DNA of 64,000 nt from Streptomyces sp. AW19M42 (GCA_000470535.1 CBRG010000154.1:1-64000), one strand, 5' to 3'. Positions 27,501 to 35,615 are shown, counted from the stretch's first letter. Numbers and translations: made by a program. The notes: generated by a model from the letters alone, not told the origin.

Positions 27501-27716
27501 TACCGCGCCACCGCAGATGCCTTCGACGAATTCGTCGACTGGTGGGCCGAAGAGGCCGACATACACGGCGGCCTCCTCTACGAGCCGAAACGGGGAAAGA
27601 AGACACCGTCCCTGTTGCATGCATTCGACAACGAGAACGAAGACGCGTGGCCCACACTGTGGAGTCTGCGCGATGTCGACGCCGAGTCCGCCCTGTTCAT
27701 GGAGGCATCCCGATGA
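24498..27716 (+). CDS. drmA: DISARM-type helicase DrmA
   Basis: 1072 residues from the ATG of an ATGA overlap. The N-terminal 440 residues include ARQALVDQLRRDLLGPGSP and TAYPIGVLFPR, seen at the start of DrmA-like proteins. The SF2 core has LWFPTGGGKTEAYLGL (Walker A near 462-466), DELHLISGPLG (II, near 665), ASTATIRRA (III) and IQATSRVGRRHPG (VI, near 890). A zinc-finger-like insert, HACPWCGTRLD with a later CPDTWC, lies between Walker A and B. DrmA with DrmB forms the core DISARM complex that binds and moves along foreign DNA. The usual DISARM neighbours drmC, drmD and drmE are missing here; a UvrD-like helicase and a GHKL-helicase precede it instead. Confidence 0.9.
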   Translation: MKDESNPHAAHYVARQALVDQLRRDLLGPGSPDEVLKQDPPITAYPIGVLFPRPSDEKARRALEEDADEIEGLDDAPLVRGRRDLEESAPDTGASLAGDRRPSSMGLTFAVDPTVSSTIVVHTEAAMYDPVDPDGRPIPAKRAEARSTSDQKEHWRRRVLDLRPVTIDVTVPERHRPAPLHDGVSVEILVRPPAAGTVTVTVTLINTHSVGERELQDAHALYQPRLTVTTPSGAPAFVERPAGGRAVDGEVATSRLLHRHAPTFAMGHGCAAEWDWTPPPIGAPNNARASIAGVRTEFVPTHDVLLTDSNPDIDDSALTMHGLATRPESDVLASLNELMAGYAEWIDRKETEAESFRGTPHEAPARAQIEQCRTALGRMRRGIRVLGENSDALHAFRLANRAMAHQRARSEWVRNGRDGTPDETVGRWRPFQISFVLLCLEGIVDPHHEDRAVADLLWFPTGGGKTEAYLGLIAFTTFFRRLRLKEHGTGVTVLMRYTLRLLTLQQFERAAALICAMERIRLGSVETLGAEPISIGMWVGQSATPNRLSDAEKSLVELRKEKELQEKNPVQLHACPWCGTRLDAYQYEVDEEAKRMYIRCPDTWCDFRDGLPVHLVDEAVYDARPTLVIATVDKFAAMPWRAQTAALFNRDREDRTPPPELIVQDELHLISGPLGTLTGLYETAVDLLADSPKVIASTATIRRASDQGRQLFDRTVAQFPPAGIDARDSWFAVETPKERKATRQYVGLLTPSTSQSTLLIRTYANLLHRAARTDTTENVRDAYWTLVGYFNSLRLLAAAELQVHDDVDSYLGYLASRDECPQRKVLEQTELTSRANSSEIPKRLKQVEKRLPDPDAVDVLLATNMISVGVDVDRLGLMAVMGQPQTTAEYIQATSRVGRRHPGLVAVMLNSSRSRDRSHYESFQHFHSALYREVESTSVTPFSSRARDRGLHAVVVALARILIPEARENDGAGRIHQFRAELEEVVRTALLARVQSVAPDEYRATADAFDEFVDWWAEEADIHGGLLYEPKRGKKTPSLLHAFDNENEDAWPTLWSLRDVDAESALFMEASR

Positions 27717-29548
27717 CCCCGCCCCCCTCACGCCGTCGCCGGGCCGGCGCTCCCGAACGCAGCTACCCGCGCCGAGGTTCGGTGCGTCGTGCCCAAATGA
27801 TCACCACGTACGGCGTGGGATCCATCATCGCCGTCGACAACGAATCGTTCATGGTGAGCGGCACCGATTCGTGGAACATCAGTGAGGCACCGACCGTCCA
27901 CGAACACCGACTGGCACGTGTGCTCGGCGTGAAGTCGTTTCGTCTCCCGCCGGCCTCCGACGACACCAGCAAGGACGGGGTCCGTGTTCGGCGCTTCCCG
28001 CTGTGGCATTCCTGCCCGGGGTGCGACGCCCTGCAGCACGTGAGCCGGTTCAACTCTCCCCCGGGTAGGAACGAGTGCGGTGAATGCGCCGAGGAACTGG
28101 TGCCGTCGCGTTTCGTCATGGCGTGCGCCAAGGGCCACATCGAGGACTTCCCGTACTGGAAATGGGCCCACCGCCACAACCGCCAGAACGCCGATACAGG
28201 GCTGTGCGGCGGAGAGATGCGGCTGCGCACCAGCGGAAAGACCGCCTCGCTCCGGTCGATTCTCATCTCCTGTACCTGCGGAATCCCGGATGTCTCGATG
28301 GAGGGGGCTTTCCGCCGCGCCGCCCTTTCGGACCTGAAGGTCTTCTGCGGCGGTCGGCGCCCTTGGCTCAAGGATGCGCCCACCGAGCGCTGCTCGGAGA
28401 AGCCGCGCACCCTCCAGCGTGGTTCGTCCGTCGCCTGGCAGCCCATCGTGAAGACGGCCCTCTCGATCCCGCCCTGGAGCGATGGGCACGCCGCCCGGCT
28501 GGAACTGCACTGGGACGCTCTTCGTGAGATGGCGAGCAACCGCGATGCGATAGAGGTATATCTGAAGGCTCTGACGCTGCAGGAGAACTACGAGTTCTCT
28601 GTCGACAAGGTCACTGCCCTCCTGGAGGCGGAGAACCAAGAGGACTACGAGCCGAACGAGGACAAGGGAACCGACAGCGCCTACGTCGCCCTGCGCAAGC
28701 AGGAGTACGAGCGACTCATCGCCGGTCGTCTCGAGAACGAGACCGATCACGAGGACCAATTCGTCTGCGAACCTCCTCGGTCGCCGGCTGCCGTTCTTTC
28801 CCCCTACGGCGTGACGGGCCCGATGCTCGTGAAGCGATTGCGCGAAGTGCGCGCACTGAAATCCTTCTCTCGGGTGGACACCCCCGAGACACGCACCGAC
28901 GTCCACGAGGCCGCGCTGTCTCTGTCCCCCATGGACTGGCTCCCGGCGATGGAGGTGCAGGGCGAAGGCGTCTTCCTGCGCCTGGACGAGCACCGTCTCG
29001 ACGACTGGGCACGAACTGCCGCCGTCGCCGCCCGAGCGGACCGCATCCGGACGAACCACCTGCGCATGCTTGCAGAGCGCGCCAACGACCCGGCGTCCGT
29101 GCCAAATTCGCCCGCTGACGCCCGCATGGTGCTCCTGCACACCTTGTCGCATGCACTCATTAACGAATGGAGCCTCGACGGGGGGTATCCGGCAGCTTCG
29201 CTCCGGGAACGGTTGTACGCGGACGAGTCGATGGCCGGCATCCTGATATGCACCGCCACCAGCGACTCCGCCGGAAGCCTGGGCGGCCTGGTCGCCCAGG
29301 GCGAGCCGGATCGCCTGGAGCGCGCTCTCCATTCGGCTCTCCTCAGGGCGCAGTGGTGTTCGGCCGACCCGCTCTGCGTCGAGTCCCGAGAAAGCGGCGT
29401 GGGCGGAATCAACCTCGCCGCATGTCATGCGTGCGTCCTGCTGCCCGAGACCAGCTGCGAGCACAACAACGGACTGCTCGACCGAGCGTTGCTCATCGGG
29501 ACACCTGAGGACCCGGCGATCGGCTTCTTCAGCGAGGCACTGCGGTGA
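27713..29548 (+). CDS. drmB: DrmB (DUF1998) protein
   Basis: 611 residues from the ATG of an ATGA overlap with drmA. The N-terminus has the DrmB entry motif SVRRAQMITTYGVGSIIAVD. A zinc ribbon follows (SCPGCDALQHV with NECGECAEEL), then MACAKGHIEDFPYW and further cysteines (SCTCGIPD). The DUF1998 part shows LLHTLSHALINEWSL, and the end carries CHACVLLPETSCEHNNGLL. In DISARM, DrmB complexes with DrmA and stimulates it. It is the last gene of the four-gene forward operon; 11 bases separate its stop from that of the convergent ATPase gene, with no terminator hairpin evident. Confidence 0.9.
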   Translation: MTPPPSRRRRAGAPERSYPRRGSVRRAQMITTYGVGSIIAVDNESFMVSGTDSWNISEAPTVHEHRLARVLGVKSFRLPPASDDTSKDGVRVRRFPLWHSCPGCDALQHVSRFNSPPGRNECGECAEELVPSRFVMACAKGHIEDFPYWKWAHRHNRQNADTGLCGGEMRLRTSGKTASLRSILISCTCGIPDVSMEGAFRRAALSDLKVFCGGRRPWLKDAPTERCSEKPRTLQRGSSVAWQPIVKTALSIPPWSDGHAARLELHWDALREMASNRDAIEVYLKALTLQENYEFSVDKVTALLEAENQEDYEPNEDKGTDSAYVALRKQEYERLIAGRLENETDHEDQFVCEPPRSPAAVLSPYGVTGPMLVKRLREVRALKSFSRVDTPETRTDVHEAALSLSPMDWLPAMEVQGEGVFLRLDEHRLDDWARTAAVAARADRIRTNHLRMLAERANDPASVPNSPADARMVLLHTLSHALINEWSLDGGYPAASLRERLYADESMAGILICTATSDSAGSLGGLVAQGEPDRLERALHSALLRAQWCSADPLCVESRESGVGGINLAACHACVLLPETSCEHNNGLLDRALLIGTPEDPAIGFFSEALR

Positions 29549-29559
29549 CGCCTCCGCCA

Positions 29560-30183
29560 TCAGACTGCTCCGGCCTCCGCCTCGAAGCGAGTCTGGACCC
29601 GGTCCAGCGCCTCGTCCACGTCGGCGCCGTGAACGCGTAGCCAATGGAGGAGGTTGGTGATCAGACCGATCGCCGCCTCCTCCATGACGGCCGCGCTCGC
29701 CCGCCCGCCCTCACAGCCGCCGGTACCCGAGTAGAGCGTCAAGCACGCCTCCCCCTTGGCCACCCGCCCGTCATCGACATGCCCGCCCGGGGTGATGAGC
29801 GACGTGGCCAGATCGCACCAGACGAGCTTCGACTCGGCACTGAGGATGACGCCCCATCGGTCCGACACAGCGTTCAGCAACGCCATACCGCGCCCCGACT
29901 CGTCGTCCGGCCCCGCATGCACAAGCGTCGGAAGTACCCGGGTGTCCGGGTCCCTGAGCGCCACCCGAAGATGTGTGCCGTTCATCTCGACGACGAGTGT
30001 CGTCGGCGTTCCTTCGCCGACGTGTCTGATGACATTCGCCGCGAGCTCGCTGACACAGATCTCAGCAGCATCCACCACATCCGAGAGACCCCACAACCGC
30101 AGGTGCAGCCGAACGACGCGCCTCAGGCCGGCTACCTCCTCGGGCTCCGCCAGGAACGGCAGCTCCCAGGGCTTTCGCGTCAT
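29560..30183 (-). CDS. Small GHKL ATPase (anti-sigma-factor/RsbW-like)
   Basis: 207 residues from an ATG at 30183 with GGAG 9 bases upstream. The HATPase fold is at residues 15-120: AAEICVSELAANVIRHVG (N box), LRVALRDPDTRVLP (D box) and DDESGRGMALLNAVSDRWGV (G box). The C-terminal 80 residues are a separate helical part. Such proteins are the ATPase member of the Streptomyces trio ATPase/WhiJ-type XRE/DUF397, whose other two members are encoded divergently next door. They are thought to act as regulators of development through unknown partners. Confidence 0.88.
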   Translation of the reverse strand: MTRKPWELPFLAEPEEVAGLRRVVRLHLRLWGLSDVVDAAEICVSELAANVIRHVGEGTPTTLVVEMNGTHLRVALRDPDTRVLPTLVHAGPDDESGRGMALLNAVSDRWGVILSAESKLVWCDLATSLITPGGHVDDGRVAKGEACLTLYSGTGGCEGGRASAAVMEEAAIGLITNLLHWLRVHGADVDEALDRVQTRFEAEAGAV

Positions 30184-30306
30184 GCAAGCTCCGATCCCAC
30201 TCACCACGAACCAACTCCTCCCACCGAGCGAGCACCGCCCATCACCCTTCGCGATGAACCGTTACTCACGGTTGCCTCAGGCCAAGGATGAGGCCTCGAA
30301 ATCCCG

Positions 30307-30342
30307 CCGTGCAATATGCACGGAGAGATTCGCTCGTACGAG
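30307..30342. promoter_or_regulatory. Candidate operator(s) before the WhiJ-type regulator
   Basis: CCGTGCA and TGCACGG flank ATA (30307-30323), and ten bases later comes the palindrome CTCGTACGAG (30333-30342). Both lie 60-100 bases before the XRE gene in the divergent gap with the ATPase, a natural place for autoregulation. Binding is inferred. Confidence 0.45.
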
Positions 30343-30404
30343 TGATGACACCCTGCGTCGGTTCGGGATGAGATGGAACCCTCACTGGTACAAGGAGAGT
30401 TGAA

Positions 30405-31253
30405 GTGTCCGGATCCCCCACCGCGCGTCGGCGCCGCTTGGCTATCGAGCTGAAGAAGCTTCGCGAGGAAAGCGGCCTCACCTGCAACGATGTTGGCAAG
30501 GAGCTCGATTGGAGCGGATCAAAGGTCAACCGGTTGGAGACGGGCCTCGGCCGCGTACAGCCATCGGACATCGATGCTCTCTGCCGCTTCTACGGGACAT
30601 CAGTCGAACTCCGTGACCTGCTCAAGTCGTTCGCCAAGGAGTCGAAGACCAAGGGATGGTGGCACGCCCACGGCGAAGCGGTCCCCGCCTGGTTCTCCGT
30701 ATACGTGGGTCTTGAGCAAGCGGCGTCCGACCTGCGCAGCTACCAGAGCGAGTTCGTTCCCGGCCTGCTCCAGACGCCGCAGTACGCAACCGAGCTGAGC
30801 AGAGCCTCCGCCGACCACTCCGAGGAGGAGATCGAAAGCCTCGTCGAAGTACGGATGCGCAGGCAGCAACTACTCACTACCGCCCCGTCACCGGACCTTT
30901 GGACGGTGATCCACGAAAGTGTTCTCAGGCACGTCGTCGGCAGCCGATCCACCATGGCCGCACAGATCAGTCATGTTCTGAGCGCTACAGCCTTGCGCAA
31001 CGTGACCGTACAGGTCCTGCCCTTCGACGCCGGTGCCTATCCGGCGACAGGCCCGTTCACGATCCTGGGGTTCCCCGAGCAGGAGGACCCGGACGTCGTC
31101 TATCGAGAGGGTCTGACCGACTCGGTCTACCTGGAGGCGGCATCGGATGTCAGCCTGTACACCAAGGCGTTCGACCATCTCAGGGCCTTGGCTCTCAGCC
31201 CTGAACGATCGGCCTCGTTGATGCGCGCGATCCTGAAGGAGCATGACCGATGA
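30405..31253 (+). CDS. WhiJ-type XRE regulator with DUF5753 (Scr1-like) domain
   Basis: 282 residues from a GTG at 30405. An N-terminal XRE domain (LAIELKKLREESGLTCNDVG, WSGSKVNRLETGLG) is followed by the DUF5753 domain: ARLWSVYVGLE-type block here WFSVYVGLEQAASDLRSY, QSEFVPGLLQTPQYA, RRQQLLTT, VIHESVLRHVVGS, NVTVQVLPFDAGAYPA and FDHLRALALSPERS. These regulators control development or antibiotic production together with a DUF397 partner. The DUF397 gene overlaps its stop by ATGA, as is usual. Confidence 0.93.
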   Translation: MSGSPTARRRRLAIELKKLREESGLTCNDVGKELDWSGSKVNRLETGLGRVQPSDIDALCRFYGTSVELRDLLKSFAKESKTKGWWHAHGEAVPAWFSVYVGLEQAASDLRSYQSEFVPGLLQTPQYATELSRASADHSEEEIESLVEVRMRRQQLLTTAPSPDLWTVIHESVLRHVVGSRSTMAAQISHVLSATALRNVTVQVLPFDAGAYPATGPFTILGFPEQEDPDVVYREGLTDSVYLEAASDVSLYTKAFDHLRALALSPERSASLMRAILKEHDR

Positions 31254-31441
31254 CGCAATTCCCTCCTCTCCCCCAGTGGCGCAAGAGCAGTTACAGCAAC
31301 GGCACGGGGGGCGAGTGCGTCGAAGTGGCTGAGCTGCACGATTCGGTCGGCGTGCGGGATTCGAAGGAACGCGAAGGCCCTCACATATCCGTGCCCCGCA
31401 GCTCCTGGGCGGCTTTCGTGACGTCACTGAGGCGTGGATAA
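31250..31441 (+). CDS. DUF397 protein
   Basis: 63 residues from the ATG of an ATGA overlap. The family signature is complete: WRKSSYSNGTGGECVEVAEL, GVRDSKEREGPHISVP and SWAAFVTSLRRG. DUF397 proteins pair with WhiJ-type XRE regulators and probably antagonise or modulate them, in a relationship sometimes compared with toxin-antitoxin pairs. Confidence 0.95.
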   Translation: MTQFPPLPQWRKSSYSNGTGGECVEVAELHDSVGVRDSKEREGPHISVPRSSWAAFVTSLRRG

Positions 31442-31508
31442 CCGCCACGACCCGCGCGACAGGGCCCGACTCCGACCGCCCGGACTGTAGCCGCCCGCCG
31501 AGGATCGC

Positions 31509-31757
31509 CTACACGCCCGGAGTCGCGCGCCCCCGCCCCGGGCGAACAGCGAGCCAAGCCCTGATTGCACTCTCCCGCCAGGCGGGGGAGCGGCCGAACT
31601 GATCGTCAGGGAGGGGGAAGTCCGCCGGCCTGACGCGGAGGCCGTCAGTCACGCGCTTGCGGGTTCGCTTGAGGTATAGGCGGACGGTGGCCGGCGTAAT
31701 CCCCGCAACTTCCGCGACACCGCCGGTGTCAAGCAGCCGCTCGGGTGTGGTGGCCAT
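31509..31757 (-). CDS. Small excisionase/AlpA-like DNA-binding protein
   Basis: 82 residues from an ATG at 31757 with GGAGAG six bases upstream. A winged-helix, MerR/Xis-like start is visible: LLDTGGVAEVAGITPATVRLYL, then FPLPDDQFGRSPAWRESAIRAWL. This pattern of a GRSP-WRE-IRAWL block is common in small helper proteins of actinomycete plasmids and integrative elements and in lone regulators. It is divergent from the replication-like gene on its right. Confidence 0.7.
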   Translation of the reverse strand: MATTPERLLDTGGVAEVAGITPATVRLYLKRTRKRVTDGLRVRPADFPLPDDQFGRSPAWRESAIRAWLAVRPGRGRATPGV

Positions 31758-31964
31758 GTCTCTCCTTCGCCCATGTCGTGAAGGCAAAGATACCGAGAGG
31801 TCAGCGGACGACAGAAGCGTCTCCCCCGTCGCATCTCCTTGATTCGCTACATGTTTGACCCTGTCATGGGATCATTTATGTACTGAAGCCGCCGCGCAGA
31901 GCTCTTCCGCCATGCGCCCCGCGCTTCTGCCGTGGCCTGCCCTCCCTCCATTTCCTGGACTGTC

Positions 31965-33161
31965 ATGCGTCGTACTCTCGGCGCGGCCCCGCGCCGCGTC
32001 TCCCAGCCATGCCCGGATCCGCATTGGCAACCCGTCCCCCGGCCGTTGCAGGAGGTGTCCGCGACCGCCGCCCGGCATGCGCAGCCCCGCGCATGGTTGC
32101 GAGCCGTGGTGTGGCTGGTCGAGGAGGCCCGGCTGCATCCGAGGGCCGGGGACGCGACGTTACGTATCGCGCGGGACCTGGCCGGGCGGATGGACTACGT
32201 CGCGGGGACCGTCCTGTACGACCTCGACGGCACGGCCACCCGCTGCGCGCTGTCGAGGGCGACGGTCAAGCGGCACGTCGGCTACCTGCGGGAGCTGGGG
32301 GCGCTGGCCTGGGTGCGGCACGGGTCACGACGCAATCTGCGTCTCCCCGGGCGTCCGTACACGAGTACGGCAACGATCTACGCGGCCACCATCCCGTATG
32401 TCTACGACCGGGCGCACGGGAACCGGATCGACGGTCGGGGGTTCACGGCCCGAGTGATCGGGGTGCCGGTGCCGCCAGTGCGCAACTCAGCAGGGGACAG
32501 TCCTGATGGCCAGGTGTGTGAGCCCCAATCTCTAGGCACCCACCCCCACGTACCTAGGATTGAGGCGGCGGGGAGGTGTAAGGACACCCCGCGCAGGCAC
32601 GGAAGGCCCCGGGCCACTCCCCTCCCCGGAAGTCGGACCTCGAGAAACCCGCTACAGGTCGCCACCGACATCCGGATCGCCGCTCAAGTCCGACCGCACA
32701 TCCCATGGGCGCAAAGCGAGGGGCTGCGCCGACTCGCATATGTCTTGCGGCCGTTGATCGATCGAGGGATCGAGGCTCACGACATCGCCGCCGAGCTGAC
32801 ATCCTGGTGGCTCTCCTGGCGCCCTGCGAGGCCCGCCGCGTACATCGCCTCGCAGCTCCGCGACCGACTGGCTACCGCTTCACACGACCCTCTGTCAGCT
32901 GATGCCCACCCGCGCACTGCCGGCCCCACCGGTAACCCGGCATGGCAGGAATGGCTTCAGCAACGCGCCACGGCAACGGAGTTCCGCGAACCGCAGCGCA
33001 CCGACGACGACCGCCGCCACGCCCGCCTCTACAGCTGGGACCGCTGGGCGGAGGTCACCGACCACTACGCCTCGGACCCCGACGACGCCCTGGACCTCTA
33101 CGGCGCCCGACTGTGCGCCTATGCGGTCAAGCGTGCTTCGGGCGGTTGGCGGAGGCCGTGA
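31965..33161 (+). CDS. Winged-helix, plasmid/ICE replication-associated-like protein
   Basis: 398 residues from an ATG at 31965 (GTG 31932 also in frame). After a proline-rich start comes a helical region (ARHAQPRAWLRAVVWLVEEA), then a helix-turn-helix, ALSRATVKRHVGYLRELGAL with a wing AWVRHGSRRNL. A linker rich in Pro/Arg leads to a second helical block (LRRLAYVLRPLIDRGIEAHD, ELTSWWLSWRPARPAAYI). I recall similar proteins as accessory or replication-related genes in Streptomyces chromosomes and elements; the exact role is unknown. Beside an excisionase-like gene it may be a remnant of an integrative element, though no integrase is seen. Confidence 0.55.
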   Translation: MRRTLGAAPRRVSQPCPDPHWQPVPRPLQEVSATAARHAQPRAWLRAVVWLVEEARLHPRAGDATLRIARDLAGRMDYVAGTVLYDLDGTATRCALSRATVKRHVGYLRELGALAWVRHGSRRNLRLPGRPYTSTATIYAATIPYVYDRAHGNRIDGRGFTARVIGVPVPPVRNSAGDSPDGQVCEPQSLGTHPHVPRIEAAGRCKDTPRRHGRPRATPLPGSRTSRNPLQVATDIRIAAQVRPHIPWAQSEGLRRLAYVLRPLIDRGIEAHDIAAELTSWWLSWRPARPAAYIASQLRDRLATASHDPLSADAHPRTAGPTGNPAWQEWLQQRATATEFREPQRTDDDRRHARLYSWDRWAEVTDHYASDPDDALDLYGARLCAYAVKRASGGWRRP

Positions 33162-33443
33162 AGCGGACGCGTCGCGCCCTCGCACCGCCGGACTCTGCGG
33201 CAGCCCGGGGACGGACCGGACGGCAGTGCACATTCACGCATCCATGCAGCGCTGTCACGATCGGCTGGACGCGGGTCCGGTCGTTTCTGCTGGTCAGCCT
33301 CGGGCGACTTCGCCGTCATCCGCCCAACTGTCCGGTCGATGCAGCGGGACGAGCAGTTGTGTTCGGGTGGCCGGAAGTCACTGCCTGACATGGTGCCGGG
33401 TGTGATCTCGGTTACCTTCGGGGGGACTGAATGGAGAACCGTG

Positions 33444-33713
33444 ATGACGCGGGGCTGGGAAGCCGATCCTTCTTCGCCGCTGGTACGCCGCTTGGGTAAA
33501 TCCCCCACCGAGCTCGGGACCACGGGCGGTGAGCAGGGCTGCCCGGACATCTGGGAACTGGAGAACGGGGACATCGCCGTCGTTGGCCGCGACCTCACCG
33601 ATTCCTACCTGCCCAGTCTCCCCCCGGGGCTCGTCGTCGCCCCGGACGAACGGATCGTCATCATCCCTCGCAGGACAGCAGCTGCGGCGAAGGCGGACCT
33701 TCCTGATGCTTAG
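33444..33713 (+). CDS. Small unrecognised protein upstream of DUF6879
   Basis: 89 residues from an ATG at 33444 (GTG 33441 adjacent), with GGAGAACC just upstream. A conserved-looking core is GCPDIWELENGDIAVVGRDL followed by LPSLPPGLVVAPDERIVIIP, the pattern of a short beta-rich protein commonly found directly before DUF6879 genes in Streptomyces. Its stop overlaps the next gene by eight bases. Confidence 0.75.
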   Translation: MTRGWEADPSSPLVRRLGKSPTELGTTGGEQGCPDIWELENGDIAVVGRDLTDSYLPSLPPGLVVAPDERIVIIPRRTAAAAKADLPDA

Positions 33714-34323
33714 CCCACAGGCCGACGGCTCCGGGCGCCGCCTGGGACTTGACGACTACTCCGAGGACTTCGGTCGCCATTTCTGGAGTTCCGGCCCCGA
33801 TGGGTTCTGGAAGCTCGAACGCCAGCAGAGCTTCCAGGAGCCCGGGGTGGAGAGCTGGGAGGCCTTTCGCAAGGGGCACTGGGACGAGTCCCTGGCGCTG
33901 ATCGAGAGACAGCGGGATCACTACGAGGAGTACTTCCAGCGAATCACCGAAAGCGGATTCGCCCTCCACCGTGTGCGCTGTGTGGAGAAGCCCATCTCTC
34001 CGTACCTTCAGTGGGAACTCCATCTGCTGCATCTGAAGGCCCAGTGCGGGGAGGACACGAGAGTCCTCGGTCGGGACGGCATCCTCCGGCACGAAGCGCA
34101 GCGCCCGCTTCCGGAGATCGTGGTCCTCGGCTCCTCGGTGATGTACGAGGTGCTGTATGACGGCGACGGGAAGCTCGCGGGCGGGATCCGTTTCGACGAT
34201 CCGCGCACCATCTCCCGGTGGCGGAGGACGATCCAGGAGATGCACCAGTCAGGTGAGCCGTTGGGCGACTTCTTCAGTCGCCGGGTCGCCCACTTGCCTC
34301 CACCGGCCGTGACCGAGGAGTAG
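33706..34323 (+). CDS. DUF6879 protein
   Basis: 205 residues from an ATG at 33706. The DUF6879 pattern is visible: LERQQSFQEPGVESWEAFRK, SLALIERQRDHYEEYF, RVRCVEKPISPYLQWELHLL and VVLGSSVMYEVLYD. The family is found next to XRE regulators in actinomycetes and resembles a non-catalytic regulatory domain; no activity is known. It is coupled to the small protein before it. Confidence 0.8.
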   Translation: MLSPQADGSGRRLGLDDYSEDFGRHFWSSGPDGFWKLERQQSFQEPGVESWEAFRKGHWDESLALIERQRDHYEEYFQRITESGFALHRVRCVEKPISPYLQWELHLLHLKAQCGEDTRVLGRDGILRHEAQRPLPEIVVLGSSVMYEVLYDGDGKLAGGIRFDDPRTISRWRRTIQEMHQSGEPLGDFFSRRVAHLPPPAVTEE

Positions 34324-34411
34324 GCCGAGTAATCGCGCCCAGAACTCGGTGGAGCGTCGTGGATGGACTTGAGAGTTCGATTGAGGGCCATTCGCACTAT
34401 AAGGGCTACAT

Positions 34412-35263
34412 ATGCGCATTATCTTGATTTCTTACTCTGCACAGGGATTCGCCCTCCTGCACAGCGTGTGCGAGCGGGCCGGGCACATGCCCGTTGCATA
34501 CCTGCATGCGCGGTCACTGCGACCGGGCGAACCGACGCGACGCGGTGCGGGCGATGTCGTGAGCGAGATCGTCGATGCGCTGCCGGCCGGGATGGATCTG
34601 CTGATTCCGGGCCGGAAGATCATGCTGCCGCAGATCGTCGCGGGGTACCAGGCCGATCTGATCGTCTGCTATGGGTTCCCCTGGAAGTTGCCGACGGCGG
34701 TGCTTCGGTCTACTGATTTGGGCGCCATCAACGTGCATACATCGATGCTGCCGAAATATCGAGGCCCCATTCCAGTCAATTGGGCGATCAGGAATGGTGA
34801 CAAGGAAATCGGCATCAGCATCCACTGGATGGAGAGCGAATTCGACTCCGGCGGAATCCTGGCCCAGGAGGCAGGGATCGCGTTGGGCGACGATGTCGCC
34901 CCCCAATTGTTGTGGGAAGAAGTCGACCGATACATCGAGCGACTTCTGCCTCGCGCGCTCTCGCTGGCCGTCGCCGGTTCGCCTGGTACACCGCAGGAGG
35001 AGAGCTCTGCTACCTACGCGGGGTGGATGGAACCCGGGTTCGCGCAGATCGACTGGAGCACCGCCAGGGAAGTGGTCCACAACCAGGTGCGCGCCATCAG
35101 GTTCGGCAGCTCGGGAAGGTCTGGCCCAGTTGCCACGGTGACTGACCGTCGTCTGCGGGTTCTGCGCACGTCGTTGAAGCCGGCAAACGGAATCAAGGTG
35201 ATGTGCGGGGATGGACCAGTCTGGATCACGGAGTCCGTCCCCGTGGCAGACTCCGAATCCTGA
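34412..35263 (+). CDS. Formyltransferase-family protein (Fmt/ArnA-like)
   Basis: 283 residues from an ATG at 34412. The formyltransferase core is present: LIVCYGFPWKLPTAVL, GAINVHTSMLPKYRGPIPVNWAI with the Asn/His pair of the active site, and ISIHWMESEFDSGGILAQE with the catalytic Asp. A C-terminal region (AGWMEPGFAQIDWSTAREVVHNQVRAI) matches the OB-fold part. It uses 10-formyltetrahydrofolate to formylate an amine. The housekeeping methionyl-tRNA formyltransferase is normally beside def and rpe elsewhere, so this is probably a specialised enzyme for a sugar or natural product; the acceptor is unknown. Confidence 0.87.
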   Translation: MRIILISYSAQGFALLHSVCERAGHMPVAYLHARSLRPGEPTRRGAGDVVSEIVDALPAGMDLLIPGRKIMLPQIVAGYQADLIVCYGFPWKLPTAVLRSTDLGAINVHTSMLPKYRGPIPVNWAIRNGDKEIGISIHWMESEFDSGGILAQEAGIALGDDVAPQLLWEEVDRYIERLLPRALSLAVAGSPGTPQEESSATYAGWMEPGFAQIDWSTAREVVHNQVRAIRFGSSGRSGPVATVTDRRLRVLRTSLKPANGIKVMCGDGPVWITESVPVADSES

Positions 35264-35285
35264 ACGGGCACCAAACCGCTGCCTG

Positions 35286-35615
35286 TCAGTTCGGGTCCGG
35301 TGACGTTGCCTCCGCCAGGGAACGCCGGTACCGCCCGAGCTTGTCCCGGATCCCTCTCGTCCACGGGTGCTCCGGACCGAGTACGCGCTCGCGCCATTCC
35401 CTGACGACTTCCGCCTGTTCGATTGCTTCCCGGTGCTCTCCGACCGTGTTCAGGACGTTGCTGAGCAGGCTTCGTGCCGCCAATGTGATGGGGTAGTCGG
35501 CTCCGAACCGGCGTTCGTGGGCCGCCAGTGCACGGCGGGACGACAGCAGTGCTTCGGCATGTTTTCCGGCACCGAGCAGAATCCCGACTTCTCGGGCGTG
35601 GAACCCGCGGGCCAT
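35286..35615 (-). pseudogene. C-terminal TPR fragment of an NB-ARC/TPR-type protein
   Basis: About 109 codons retain TPR_12-like repeats (GKHAEALLSSRRALAAHERRFG, NVLNTVGEHREAIEQAEVV, RVLGPEHPWT) ending in a short tail. Complete proteins of this type run to several hundred residues with an ATPase domain upstream, which is absent here. The frame stays open further right, but that part is not protein-like. I read it as the remnant of a longer gene. Confidence 0.6.

Noticed and set aside
31509-33161. Complete integrative element
   Set aside because: Only an excisionase-like and a replication-like gene are present. No integrase, transfer gene or att repeats could be identified, so only a possible remnant is claimed.
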